DNA of 64,000 nt from Sphingobium sp. DEHP117 (GTDB taxonomy: Bacteria > Pseudomonadota > Alphaproteobacteria > Sphingomonadales > Sphingomonadaceae), in the NCBI RefSeq assembly GCF_030867385.1, contig NZ_JAPFBJ010000001.1:1116001-1180000 (forward strand), read 5' to 3'. A program made the translations under genes and the position numbers. Below, in pieces: positions 43,971 through 52,762 of this stretch. Position 1 is the first letter of the stretch, and every line of letters begins with the position of its first letter. The notes under the pieces are model-generated. The model was not told where the DNA came from and searched no databases. It was given only the letters and a program-made list of their open reading frames with translations.

Positions 43971-45182
43971 TCATGACTGCACCACGCGACCGACGACCAC
44001 AAAAGGGCGCTCATCCGAATTGCCATCCTTGCGCCGCTCGATGCCAAGCACACCATTTGCAATCCATTCCTTGAGAATGATCTTGATGCGCGCCTGATCG
44101 GCCCTGCTGTCCGCATTAAGGTTCAGCACCTGTGCGACGGCATGACCAGCCCATTTAGCCGCCTGCACATTTTGCTTCCACTCACCATCGGCAATGAGCG
44201 CTTGCACCTGAGCGATATGGGCGGGCGTCACATTGTCGAACGGATCGGGCGGGGTCCATGTTTCAGCAACCGCCACACTGTCCCCGTTGCCGATGCTGTT
44301 TTGCGGGCCGTTGCCCAGATCGACAGATGCCAGCCGATACCAGTCCGCCTTTTCGGCTGGAGCGCGATTGTGCTTATCGTCCTGCACCGAAATATAGCGG
44401 CGGCGTTCATCGGCAGGAATGCCCAGCCGGTCCGCCTGATCCGGCTCCATGCGGTTGATAACAAGAGTGCTGCGCGCCGCATTGATGAGCGCCACGGCAC
44501 CCCGCGCTGACAGGGCTGTTACCTCGGCTGATCCTGCCTTGCTGGTATGATGCACCAGCACAATGCAGCAATTGGCATCCTTTGCCACGCGCGCCCATGC
44601 CTTTGCAATCTTGTCGATCTTGCTGTTGGCATTTTCCTCGACCTCATGGCTGGAAACGAACGGATCGACGATCAGCACATCTATGCCCCGCCCGATCAGT
44701 TCATCCTTGAGCGCCTGATAAACGGGAGCGAGCAAAACGAATTTGCCCTCATGCTCGATCGCTGTGCACAGTCCCGCGCCCTCCATTGCGCTATCGACGA
44801 ACAGTCTGCCTTCGATGTCGGATCGTGCGATGTCATGATGGATGGTGGCCGCCTGTATCGAGCGGGCCAGTTCGTCCAGATCGTCCTCAAGGTTCCACAG
44901 CCATACGCGCTTCGGACCTTCCCACACAGCTTTGCCGAGCAAGCTCTGTCCGGTTGCCATCGCGAGCGCCGTTCCCGCAACGAGCGTGGATTTGCCAACA
45001 CCGCCCGGCGCGACGATGCAGGCGACAGTACCGCGCAGAAACCAGCGGCCATAAACCCAAGGGCGCATGGGGATGGTGGCTGGATCGCGCCACTGATAAA
45101 GGGTCGCGCTGATGGAAACTCTATCCTCGGCAACGGCAATGGGAGCATTTTCCAGTCTCTCGGCCAATGACAGCGCGTTCAT
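43971..45182 (-). CDS. RepA-like AAA/RecA-fold ATPase
   Basis: A 403-residue protein of the AAA_25/RepA hexameric helicase group: Walker A APGGVGKST (about residues 58-66), Walker B IDVLIVDPFVSSHE, and LVHHTSKAG followed by ALSARGAVALINAARSTLVI, as in plasmid RSF1010 RepA-type helicases. A C-terminal winged-helix-like region follows. It overlaps the primase gene by 4 bp, forming a primase-helicase pair that could replicate the excised island. Confidence 0.87.
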   Translation of the reverse strand: MNALSLAERLENAPIAVAEDRVSISATLYQWRDPATIPMRPWVYGRWFLRGTVACIVAPGGVGKSTLVAGTALAMATGQSLLGKAVWEGPKRVWLWNLEDDLDELARSIQAATIHHDIARSDIEGRLFVDSAMEGAGLCTAIEHEGKFVLLAPVYQALKDELIGRGIDVLIVDPFVSSHEVEENANSKIDKIAKAWARVAKDANCCIVLVHHTSKAGSAEVTALSARGAVALINAARSTLVINRMEPDQADRLGIPADERRRYISVQDDKHNRAPAEKADWYRLASVDLGNGPQNSIGNGDSVAVAETWTPPDPFDNVTPAHIAQVQALIADGEWKQNVQAAKWAGHAVAQVLNLNADSRADQARIKIILKEWIANGVLGIERRKDGNSDERPFVVVGRVVQS

Positions 45183-46165
45183 GAGCGCACCCCCATCAGT
45201 TCCGCATTGAAGTCCTTATACCCGTCCAGCGGGCGAATAATCCGCACCGTGAGGCCGCGAGCCGTGAACGCGCTGGCGGCCTTGTTCGCTGCGACCGTCC
45301 CCGCTTCATCATTGTCTTCACCGATGACGATCGACCGGACACAATCGGGAAACTGCATCGACGGCAACATGCTCGCGCCAGCCGCCACCCAGACCGGGCC
45401 GCCAAGTTCCTGGGCCAGTGTCAAGCCATCCTCCAGCCCTTCGCAGACGGTAAGGGTCGCGCTCTCATCCAGTGCGCCCAGCCGGATCGCTCCGCCCGCT
45501 ATCTTGCCCAGAGACAGCTTCGGCTTCGTCATCGCCGCCTTACTGGCCCCATTTTGACTCAGGAACGTGCGCTGGAGTCCGATCAGGCTATCTTGGCTGT
45601 CAGATACCTTTGCGACAAGCGTGGGCCTCTGCGGCCCCTTTCCCGGCGAAATATGGGCATATCGAATGGAGGGAGGAATTGGGCTGATAATACCGCGCGA
45701 ACGGAGATAGGTTTCTGCCAGTGTGCCTGTTGCGGGAATCGCCTGCTCCCATAGTGCTTGCGCCTCCGCTGTGCGGGACGCTTCGCGCGTGCGCGCGGAA
45801 TGCGCAACCGGCACGGATATGACCGGCAATTGCCCACCTTCCAGCAGTTCGGCTACCTCGACAAGCCCAACGCCATGAATACGCTGCACATAATCCAGAA
45901 CGTCGCCGTGGAAGCATCCCGCGAAGCAATGCCCTTTCCAATGGCCGCTTTTGCCGTCCAGATAGATCGTGAAGGACGGCGAGCGATCAGGATGAAAGGG
46001 GCAGCACCCCTTCCACTCATCCCCAGCGCGTTGGAGCTTAACCCCTGCCGCCACGATGGACGGCAAGGGATTGGCGCGCCGGATAGCGTCCAGATCGAGC
46101 TTCTGGCGCTTGGGCAGTTGCGAGGCATAACGCTCCGCAAACGTCGTGAACGGATTGGCTGTCAT
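45179..46165 (-). CDS. CHC2 zinc-finger/Toprim primase
   Basis: A 328-residue DnaG-like primase. A CHC2 zinc finger is visible (CPFH at 55-58, HCFAGC at 79-84), and a Toprim domain is marked by VCEGLEDGLTLAQELGGPVWVAAGASML (catalytic Glu) and SIVIGEDNDEAG (DxD-type acidic cluster). It lacks the full-length RNA-polymerase core and helicase-binding domain of chromosomal DnaG. Such compact primases are typical of plasmids and phage satellites. Confidence 0.88.
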   Translation of the reverse strand: MTANPFTTFAERYASQLPKRQKLDLDAIRRANPLPSIVAAGVKLQRAGDEWKGCCPFHPDRSPSFTIYLDGKSGHWKGHCFAGCFHGDVLDYVQRIHGVGLVEVAELLEGGQLPVISVPVAHSARTREASRTAEAQALWEQAIPATGTLAETYLRSRGIISPIPPSIRYAHISPGKGPQRPTLVAKVSDSQDSLIGLQRTFLSQNGASKAAMTKPKLSLGKIAGGAIRLGALDESATLTVCEGLEDGLTLAQELGGPVWVAAGASMLPSMQFPDCVRSIVIGEDNDEAGTVAANKAASAFTARGLTVRIIRPLDGYKDFNAELMGVRS

Positions 46166-46368
46166 GGCAGCGCCTCCGTCTCATCGACGACGACCCAGCC
46201 GGTTGCCTTGCTCTTTTCCCCAGCATAGTGTCGCGCGGCTTCCGCGTTCCTGAAAAACTCGGTCGGATAGTCGATCCGGCGCGGGAGAATTTCGACATAG
46301 CTGCGCCTGCCGAATACAGGATCAGGCCGCACAAAGATCGTGGGATGGAGCGGGACATTATCAGCCAT
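46162..46368 (-). CDS. Small hypothetical island protein
   Basis: A 68-residue protein from the ATG at 46368 (MADNVPLHPTIFV), without recognised domain. It is rich in aromatic and charged residues and has no membrane segment. It overlaps the upstream wHTH gene by 8 bp and the primase start by 4 bp, so it belongs to a tightly packed polycistronic unit, which supports its being real. Confidence 0.6.
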   Translation of the reverse strand: MADNVPLHPTIFVRPDPVFGRRSYVEILPRRIDYPTEFFRNAEAARHYAGEKSKATGWVVVDETEALP

Positions 46369-46669
46369 TGGCCCGCCCTCCTTCGCTGCGCGGGCGGGCA
46401 TGATCGGGGATCACCCAGACAATCGCCCGCTTGCCGCTGGGGTTGAACCGGGTGCGACCGGAATCGACAACGCGATCCTTGCTCACCAGTTCAGATATGC
46501 GCGGCTGGATGCTCCAGCGGTCACGTCCTGACGCTGCGACGACCTCCAGTGCTGTCATGCCGCGTTCGCCCGCCTCATGGATAAGACGATAAGCGATGGC
46601 CCGCAGTGTGTCGGAAATGGGCGCAATAGCCGCATAGGCTTCGGAGCTTGTGCGCGTGTGTCTACCCAT
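46361..46669 (-). CDS. Small winged-helix-like DNA-binding protein
   Basis: A 102-residue protein from the ATG at 46669. IAYRLIHEAGERGMTALEVVAASGRDRWSIQPRISELVSKDRVVDSG looks like a winged helix in which a recognition helix (SIQPRISELV) is followed by a beta wing. It may regulate the replication genes or help in replication initiation. It overlaps both neighbours by 8 bp. Confidence 0.65.
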   Translation of the reverse strand: MGRHTRTSSEAYAAIAPISDTLRAIAYRLIHEAGERGMTALEVVAASGRDRWSIQPRISELVSKDRVVDSGRTRFNPSGKRAIVWVIPDHARPRSEGGRANG

Positions 46670-46844
46670 GCACCCCTCCATTGAAGGCGAGCGCGGCGAT
46701 CACCGCTGCCAGTTCTGGGCGGACGCAGTGCGCCAGCATCAGGAATTGAGTTTGGTAGTGGTAAAGGCTAGAAGGCTTCAACGCTGTGCCGACCAAGCTT
46801 GCGTCAAAGCCCTTTCCAGCAATGGAAGGGGTTTTGTTTTTCAT
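46662..46844 (-). CDS. Very small hypothetical island protein
   Basis: A 60-residue reading frame (MKNKTPSIAGKGFDASLVG...) between the AlpA-like gene and the winged-helix gene. It starts 3 bp after the AlpA-like stop and overlaps the next gene by 8 bp, the same spacing used between other genes of this run. The function is unknown; the support is arrangement rather than similarity. Confidence 0.45.
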   Translation of the reverse strand: MKNKTPSIAGKGFDASLVGTALKPSSLYHYQTQFLMLAHCVRPELAAVIAALAFNGGVHG

Positions 46845-46847
46845 GGC

Positions 46848-47036
46848 TCATGACTCCCCCGCAATGAGGGCATGAAGGCTTTCGGCGGGGATGAGCGTGC
46901 GCCCACCTACGCGAACCGCCTTTAAACGGTTGGCGGAAATATGGGCGTATAAGGTCGTCCTGCCCAAGCTGGAGGCGGCACAAGCCTCCTTGATGCTGTA
47001 GGCGATCTTTTGTGGATCATGCTTGATGGTCTGCAT
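46848..47036 (-). CDS. AlpA/excisionase-like HTH protein
   Basis: A 62-residue MerR-like HTH protein of the excisionase type: YSIKEACAASSLGRTTLYAHISANRLKAVRVGGRTLIPAESLHALI, with the characteristic wing RVGGRTLIP. AlpA-type proteins activate integrase expression or act as recombination directionality factors. It heads the primase-helicase run, so it may couple excision with replication. Confidence 0.85.
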   Translation of the reverse strand: MQTIKHDPQKIAYSIKEACAASSLGRTTLYAHISANRLKAVRVGGRTLIPAESLHALIAGES

Positions 47037-47116
47037 TGGTTTACCTCGGTTTGATTGGAACCGAGAACCATTTCAGGCATCCATTGCCCACGATAAACAG
47101 CCACGAAAATCGGTGA

Positions 47117-49303
47117 TCAACTTAATTTTGTGGCCCTCTCCGATTTGTATCGGCGATGGCGCTCGCGTATGCGATTCTCTATTGTTCCTTTCGAAGCGGG
47201 ATCAGCCTTCGGATATTTCTTACGATACCATCCGGCCAAATATGCAGCCTCGTCGGCAAGTGTCTCCAATGCTTCGCTAGCTCCGCATCGTCGCTCGTGC
47301 TCCTCGCAATAAAGATTGTATCCCTTAGCCGGGCGTCCGGGATCGCCGGTGCGCAGAACTTCTATAGACGAATCGGCCATTACCAACTGACTCGAATCGC
47401 TTTCATATGCAGCGACATGGATCGAATACAATGTCGCCTCACCCTCTAGTTCTGCCCAAGCTGCGCCCGGCTGGCCAAAGCCCCAGCTCTTGATTGTATA
47501 AGCGCGAAAGATGTCAGCCGGAACCTTGGTGAAAGGTGCGACTTTGCTGCCAGCCCGCGCCCATATCTCGCATTGGCCTTCGTGAATTGCGCTGTAAAAT
47601 TCGCTTTTGAGCCATTCCTGAAGGCTTGCGGCTGTTGCATAAGCACCCACAGCGCGCGCATATTGGTCAGGCAGTATCCAGAACGAACGGAAAAGCTCAT
47701 TGCGCGCATTGGCATCATTGCGAATCCTGTCATGCAGCGCAGTAAGCAACACGTCGTAATAGGAAACCTTTTGGGTGCGACCATCCTCACCGCGCTTCGC
47801 AAGCCACTCGATAATTATTGCACCGTCCAATTCATCGATTCGAACTGAATAGAGGGGTTCGTGGCGACCATTTCCAGATGCTCCTTCATCCGCAAATTGA
47901 TGCATTCTCTCTATTGTGTGACCTGGGCCAAACATTCCGCGATCATATGTCGCTCGAAATTTGAGCGGTCCTTGCCACAACTGTAGCCAGCCCGGCTCAG
48001 GAGAGGAAAACTTCACCTGATCGGTTTTGGAATGTTGAACTAAGGGCGCGGCCAGATCAGGTTGCCTACAAGAATCTTCTGCCAGCCATTCGGCTATTGC
48101 ATCATTGATCCGTTGTTTGTGTTCGTTTGTTAGCGAATCAAAATATTCCCTGATCCGGCCATCGACCCGATACCGACCACTAGGATTGGTGATTATCGAT
48201 GACACCTCTTGTTGGAACTGCTCCAGACAGGAAATAGCGCCGTCGCGTAGTGAACCGTAAATGCTCTCAGGAGCATTCATCGTGCGCGCTCTGTCAAGCA
48301 AATCAAGAACCGGACTTAGGGCGGCTTCCAACAACATTCGAATATGCGCTGAGCTTAGAAAATGACCCGCCAAACTGGCTTTTGAATTTGCCAGATCGCG
48401 CTGATGGTCAAATTCTCGCTTCGCGGCCTGATTCCAGTGTCCAAGGAGATTTTTCCATCTGTTCCACTCTGGCGGCCATGTCTGTTCGACCTGCTCCTTA
48501 TTCACCAATAAGCTCCAATATCTCTCCTTGAATCCATAGGTCGAATAGGGGTCGCGCATGGTATGGTCGTGGCCAAACCAGTAGTCGTTTGTAATCAAGT
48601 GGGAGAATTTGTGATCCTCCCAATATTCGGGTTTGATGCGCGTCCAAATCTCGCTGGGATGGCCTGCCGGTTTGGGTGGCGGAAGCTCCGCCTTTCCAAA
48701 GATTGTTATACGCTCATCCAAGGCCGCCTGCCGTAACGCTATCTGCGTCCGCAAAAAGCAGCCATGCTCGTCATCATCATCAATGATGGAGCGGATATAC
48801 TCTACCGCCTTCCATATTGGCCAGTCATAGCTACGACCGTCTAGGTTCGGGTAATCCGTAGTGGTATTGATTATGTCGTCAGTGAGTAGCTTGGAAGCGT
48901 GCGGAACAACGAGAAAAGCGCGGGCTTTGTCGCTGGCAATTTGAGCCAGCAATCCTTCCCACTCGCTCACCAGAAAATACAGTTTATCGGCCCGCAGTCC
49001 ATCTTCGCCGTCAAAAGCCCTCTTCGCCCATCCCGGCCCTGCAACTTCCAAATTACCTTGGTCAGTCTCACGCCACACTGTAATTTTTGAACCACCGATG
49101 AAGCCTGCCAATTCCTCGTGCGCTCGCTCTTGGCATCGGCGCATTTCCTCTCTGCACTGATCCCTAACATGTGGCTGCACGCTTCGCGGATCGCTGCCAA
49201 GCGGTCTGGAGTCCATAGTGTCTAAGCCAGCATCAATGGCGTAGTGCTGGCGCAGATGATCCCGCGCAATATTCAGACGAATATGTTGCCCTTGGCTACT
49301 CAA
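47117..49303 (-). CDS. 728-residue island protein of unknown function
   Basis: I recognise no domain in this protein. It appears soluble, with no signal peptide or membrane segment. The N-terminal third is Asp/Glu/Arg-rich (CREEMRRCQERAHEELAGFIGG near residue 50) and the middle is rich in Trp and aromatic residues. Near the C-terminus, AAYLAGWYRKKYPKADPASKGTIENRIRERHRRYK looks like a helical, basic, HTH-like nucleic-acid-binding end. The gene is visibly more AT-rich than its neighbours, marking it as recent cargo. It lies between the AlpA-like gene and the IS-disrupted gene. A defence or regulatory role is possible but unsupported. Confidence 0.75.
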   Translation of the reverse strand: MSSQGQHIRLNIARDHLRQHYAIDAGLDTMDSRPLGSDPRSVQPHVRDQCREEMRRCQERAHEELAGFIGGSKITVWRETDQGNLEVAGPGWAKRAFDGEDGLRADKLYFLVSEWEGLLAQIASDKARAFLVVPHASKLLTDDIINTTTDYPNLDGRSYDWPIWKAVEYIRSIIDDDDEHGCFLRTQIALRQAALDERITIFGKAELPPPKPAGHPSEIWTRIKPEYWEDHKFSHLITNDYWFGHDHTMRDPYSTYGFKERYWSLLVNKEQVEQTWPPEWNRWKNLLGHWNQAAKREFDHQRDLANSKASLAGHFLSSAHIRMLLEAALSPVLDLLDRARTMNAPESIYGSLRDGAISCLEQFQQEVSSIITNPSGRYRVDGRIREYFDSLTNEHKQRINDAIAEWLAEDSCRQPDLAAPLVQHSKTDQVKFSSPEPGWLQLWQGPLKFRATYDRGMFGPGHTIERMHQFADEGASGNGRHEPLYSVRIDELDGAIIIEWLAKRGEDGRTQKVSYYDVLLTALHDRIRNDANARNELFRSFWILPDQYARAVGAYATAASLQEWLKSEFYSAIHEGQCEIWARAGSKVAPFTKVPADIFRAYTIKSWGFGQPGAAWAELEGEATLYSIHVAAYESDSSQLVMADSSIEVLRTGDPGRPAKGYNLYCEEHERRCGASEALETLADEAAYLAGWYRKKYPKADPASKGTIENRIRERHRRYKSERATKLS

Positions 49304-49431
49304 TAACCGCCTCCCTAGCGGCTCCCATGAATGAGCGGGGAAGCGCGTGGGATGCGCGCTTGTCGGCTGGCCTGCCTATCCCCGCCTGAAAGATGGGCGT
49401 TTATTTCCAACAATTCAATTCCGCGCAGCCA

Positions 49432-49521
49432 TCAGACCGGACTACCGGGTTGACGCTGGAATTTCGCGGTGCCGATGTGAATTTCGCCGGTATCCGCAGA
49501 CCTGATCGGCTGGCCTGTAAC
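49432..49521 (-). pseudogene. 3' fragment of the IS21-disrupted cargo gene
   Basis: Joining this segment to 52041-52666 after removing IS21 and one target-site copy restores the frame, giving the ending SSFVTGQPIRSADTGEIH and a stop at 49432. The fragment encodes the last 28 or so residues of an original protein of about 235 residues. Confidence 0.8.
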
Positions 49522-49633
49522 TGTGGATCGGCGTGCAAAAAGGACCCCGTTAGCGGGGTGATCGGCGTCTAAAAGGGACCCCTCATTTCGATGGTTTAAG
49601 CAGCCGGCTGGATTTTCAGGCGGCGAGATCGGG

Positions 49634-51148
49634 ATGTTGATTTTGGAGACAGTGGTTCGGATTCGGCGCGAGTATGCCGGCGGCAAGGCGATCAAGGCGA
49701 TCGCGCGGGATTTGCATGTGTCGCGGAAGGTGATCCGCAAGGCGATCCGGGCGCCGGAAGGCGCATTCGACTATCAGCGCAAGGTTCAGCCACTGCCTAG
49801 GATCGGGCCGTTTCAGGATCGCCTGAACACACTGCTGGAAGAGAACGAGGTGCGCGGCAGGCGCGAGCGACTGCGGATGACGCGGATACATGATCTGCTG
49901 GAGCGCGAAGGTTTTGAGGGTTCCTACGATGCCGTTCGGCGCTACGCGGCGCGCTGGAAGGCCGACCGGCGCAAGGATGCCGGCGATGGTGTCACCGCCT
50001 TCATCCCGCTGATGTTCAAGCCGGGCGAGGCCTACCAGTTCGACTGGAGCCATGAGGATGTGGAGATCGCCGGCAAGCCGATGCGCGTGAAGGTTGCGCA
50101 TATGCGGCTGTGTGCATCGCGGGCGGTCTATGTCCGGGCCTATCCGCGCGAGAGTCAGGAGATGCTGTTCGACGCGCATGCGCGCGGCTTTGCTTTCTTC
50201 GGCGGCGTGCCGGGCCGCGGCATCTACGATAATATGAAGACGGCGGTGACGAGCGTGTTCACGGGGAAGGAGCGGGTCTTCAACCGGCGGTTCCTGATCA
50301 TGACCGACCATTATATGGTCGAGCCCACCGCCTGCTCGCCGGCGGCGGGATGGGAGAAGGGCCAGGTCGAGAACCAGGTGCAGACGATCCGGGGCCGCTT
50401 CTTCCAACCCCGGTTGCGGTTCGCCAGCCTCGACGAGCTCAATGGCTGGCTGGAGGCCGAGTGCCAGCGCTGGGCGGAACGACAGGCACACCCGGAACAG
50501 GGCGAGCTGACCGTGGCGCAGGCGCTGGAGATCGAGCGATCGGCACTGCAGCCGATGCTGGGACCGTTCGACGGCTTTAACGAGAGCGAGCATGCGGTGA
50601 CGGGCACCTGCCTGATCAGCTTCGATCGCAACCGCTACTCGGTTCTCTCGACGGTGGCGCGGCGGACGGTGCAGGTCCGGGCCTATGCCGACCGCATTGT
50701 CGTGCGCTGCGGCGAGGAGGTTGTCGCCGAGCATCCCCGCTACTTCGGGCGCAACCGCACGATCTATGACCCCTGGCATTATCTGCCGGTACTGGCCCGC
50801 AAGCCCGGAGCGCTGCGGAACGGCGCGCCCTTCCAGGACTGGGATCTGCCGCCGGCGCTGGCGCGCCTGCGCCGCAAGCTTGGCAATGGCGACGATGCCG
50901 ACCGCCGGTTCGTCCGTGTGCTGTCGGCCGTGCTGACCGATGGTCTGGAGCCGGTCGAAGCGGCCGTCCGCGAGGCATTGGCGACCGGCACGGCGAGCGA
51001 CGACCTGATCCTCAACATCCTGGCGCGGCGCCGCGAACCGCCGCGACCGCTCACCATCATCACCTCCGAAGACAGCGCCTTGCGCCATCCGCCGATCGCC
51101 GACTGCGCCCGTTACGACCAGCTGAGGACCTTCGATGCAGCGGCATGA
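49634..51148 (+). CDS. istA: IS21 transposase IstA
   Basis: A 504-residue DDE transposase: an N-terminal HTH ([20 protein letters not shown]), then an integrase core with [24 protein letters not shown] and [19 protein letters not shown] supplying the D-D-E residues. The C-terminal part has a beta-barrel-like segment around [23 protein letters not shown]. It cuts and joins the IS ends with the help of IstB. It overlaps istB by 14 bp. Confidence 0.95.
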   Translation: MLILETVVRIRREYAGGKAIKAIARDLHVSRKVIRKAIRAPEGAFDYQRKVQPLPRIGPFQDRLNTLLEENEVRGRRERLRMTRIHDLLEREGFEGSYDAVRRYAARWKADRRKDAGDGVTAFIPLMFKPGEAYQFDWSHEDVEIAGKPMRVKVAHMRLCASRAVYVRAYPRESQEMLFDAHARGFAFFGGVPGRGIYDNMKTAVTSVFTGKERVFNRRFLIMTDHYMVEPTACSPAAGWEKGQVENQVQTIRGRFFQPRLRFASLDELNGWLEAECQRWAERQAHPEQGELTVAQALEIERSALQPMLGPFDGFNESEHAVTGTCLISFDRNRYSVLSTVARRTVQVRAYADRIVVRCGEEVVAEHPRYFGRNRTIYDPWHYLPVLARKPGALRNGAPFQDWDLPPALARLRRKLGNGDDADRRFVRVLSAVLTDGLEPVEAAVREALATGTASDDLILNILARRREPPRPLTIITSEDSALRHPPIADCARYDQLRTFDAAA

Positions 51149-51863
51149 CATGATCGAGGCGATGCGCGGGCTTGGGCTCAAGGGCATGGCGGGCGCGTTC
51201 GACGATGCGGTCACCACCGGCCTTCAGCGCCAGCGCACCACGATGGAGATACTGACCGACCTTCTGCGCGCGGAAGCAACACATCGCCATGCTGCCTCGA
51301 TCCGATACCGGATGGCGGCCGCCCGGCTGCCGGTCGTGAAGGATATCGATGCGTTCCGGTTCGAGGGCACGCCGATCAACGAGGGGCTGGTGCGTTCGCT
51401 GCACAGTGGCGCGTTCCTGCCCGCTCGGCGCAACATCGTCCTGGTCGGCGGCACGGGCACCGGCAAAACCCACCTGGCCATCGCCATCGCCGCCAATGTC
51501 GTTCGCTCGGGTGCGCGAGGCCGCTACTTCAACACCGTCGATCTGGTGACCCGCCTCGAAGAGGAGGCCAGGATCGGCAAGAGCGGCGCTCTCGCCGCCC
51601 AGCTATCCCGCCTCGACCTGATCGTGCTCGACGAACTGGGATATCTGCCGTTCGCCCGCTCGGGCGGCCAGTTGCTGTTCCACCTGATCAGCAAGCTCTA
51701 CGAGCAGACCAGCGTCATCATCACCACCAACCTCGCGTTCGGCGAATGGCCCACCGTGTTCGGCGATCCCAAGATGACCACCGCGCTCCTTGATCGCGTC
51801 ACCCACCATTGCGACATCGTCGAGACCGGCAATGACAGCTGGCGCTTCAAAAACCGCAGCTGA
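51135..51863 (+). CDS. istB: IS21 helper ATPase IstB
   Basis: A 242-residue DnaC-like AAA+ protein with Walker [17 protein letters not shown], Walker [15 protein letters not shown], and the sensor region [21 protein letters not shown]. IstB assembles on target DNA and stimulates IstA transposition. The frame is complete, so the element may still be active. Confidence 0.95.
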   Translation: MQRHDMIEAMRGLGLKGMAGAFDDAVTTGLQRQRTTMEILTDLLRAEATHRHAASIRYRMAAARLPVVKDIDAFRFEGTPINEGLVRSLHSGAFLPARRNIVLVGGTGTGKTHLAIAIAANVVRSGARGRYFNTVDLVTRLEEEARIGKSGALAAQLSRLDLIVLDELGYLPFARSGGQLLFHLISKLYEQTSVIITTNLAFGEWPTVFGDPKMTTALLDRVTHHCDIVETGNDSWRFKNRS

Positions 51864-52040
51864 TCGCCCCCACCGACCTCCGATTAAAAGATGCTTTGCG
51901 CTGCGCGCGCCTCCGGTCGGGCTCCGCCCTCCCTACGCCGCGCGCAGCGCAAAGGCGCGTGTCCGATCAACCTTGCGCCATCGTGAAAGGGGGTCCCTTT
52001 TGCGCGCCGATAGGGGGTCCCGTTTGCACGCCGATTGACA

Positions 52041-52666
52041 CCTGTAACGAATGATGACATGAGGTTGCTGAAACCCAGATCGACGCGGCGGTCCGTGAAT
52101 ATGTTATGCTCCGCGCTGACGACCGGGAGCATAGGCACATCGTCCGGCATCTGCTCGCGCTCGCCATCATCGACATCGCCCGGCCCCATATTCCAGTTGG
52201 CCTCAGTGATGCCCATGACGGGACCGGAGGTCACACGGTCATCGCCAGCAAGGCAGCAATCTTCCTCCGCATCAAAGCCCTGCGGGTCATCCTCTATCGA
52301 CGTGTCAGCGTCACTGTCCTCATCATCCTCATGCAGAGGGCCATCCGGTCCGGCTACTCCGGGATTGAGCTTGTGAGCGCCGCGCGTGTGAAACTCGGTC
52401 CATGATGTATCAGCTTCATCGCCAGCCGGTTCGCAGTCATCGGGCAGATGCTCTCGCGCAACGGCCCGCACATCCTCCGGCCAGTTCGAGCCTTCCGCAT
52501 CGGTGTCGCCATCCATCACGTCCATCAGGTCGATTGCGATGGACACAAAGGCCGCAAGTTTGCCCCTGTCATGCCGCGCCAGTATCCTTGCGACGGCTGG
52601 CATGGGCGGGAATGTCCCCGGAAGGGTGACGGGACGCGATTCAACCTCTATTGGATTCGTAGCCAT
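52041..52666 (-). pseudogene. 5' part of acidic island cargo gene, interrupted by IS21
   Basis: A strong GGAGG ribosome binding site lies 8 bp before the ATG at 52666. The first 208 codons are original and end at the IS junction. Reading on into the IS adds 52 foreign residues before a stop at 51884, a chimera of 260 residues. The intact protein would have been about 235 residues, with a long Asp/Glu-rich middle (HEDDEDSDADTSIEDDPQG) and the segment VVSAEHNIFTDRRVDLGFSNLMSSF. I recognise it only as a sphingomonad island-type protein of unknown function. Confidence 0.8.
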
Positions 52667-52696
52667 GATTGCACCTCCGTTGTGCATTGTGGTTAG

Positions 52697-52729
52697 ACCC
52701 GGCCGAGTGGTACCAGCACCCAGCCGGGT
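52697..52729 (-). terminator. Weak hairpin after the integrase gene
   Basis: ACCCGGC and GCCGGGT pair around a 19-nt region that itself contains the palindrome TGGTACCA. It lies between the integrase stop and the start of the disrupted cargo gene. No U-run follows, so terminator function is only suggested. Confidence 0.3.
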
Positions 52730-52762
52730 CGCTTCATCGGGCGTGTATGCCCGGTGAACTTG

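Larger units (their letters stand above)
49522..52040 (+). mobile_element. IS21-family insertion sequence, intact
   Basis: A 2519-bp element with TGT...ACA ends. The terminal inverted repeats (49522-49548 and 52014-52040) match at 23 of 27 positions. A second internal copy of the end sequence lies at 49561-49582 and at 51991-52011, as is usual for the multiple transposase sites of IS21 ends. The flanks carry an exact 8-bp direct duplication, CCTGTAAC (49514-49521 and 52041-52048). It encodes istA and istB in the plus direction. The element sits in a minus-strand cargo gene. Confidence 0.93.

Noticed and set aside
49616..51217. 533-codon open frame antisense to istA
   Set aside because: It mirrors the complete IstA gene and has the composition of a shadow frame; IstA carries clear catalytic motifs.
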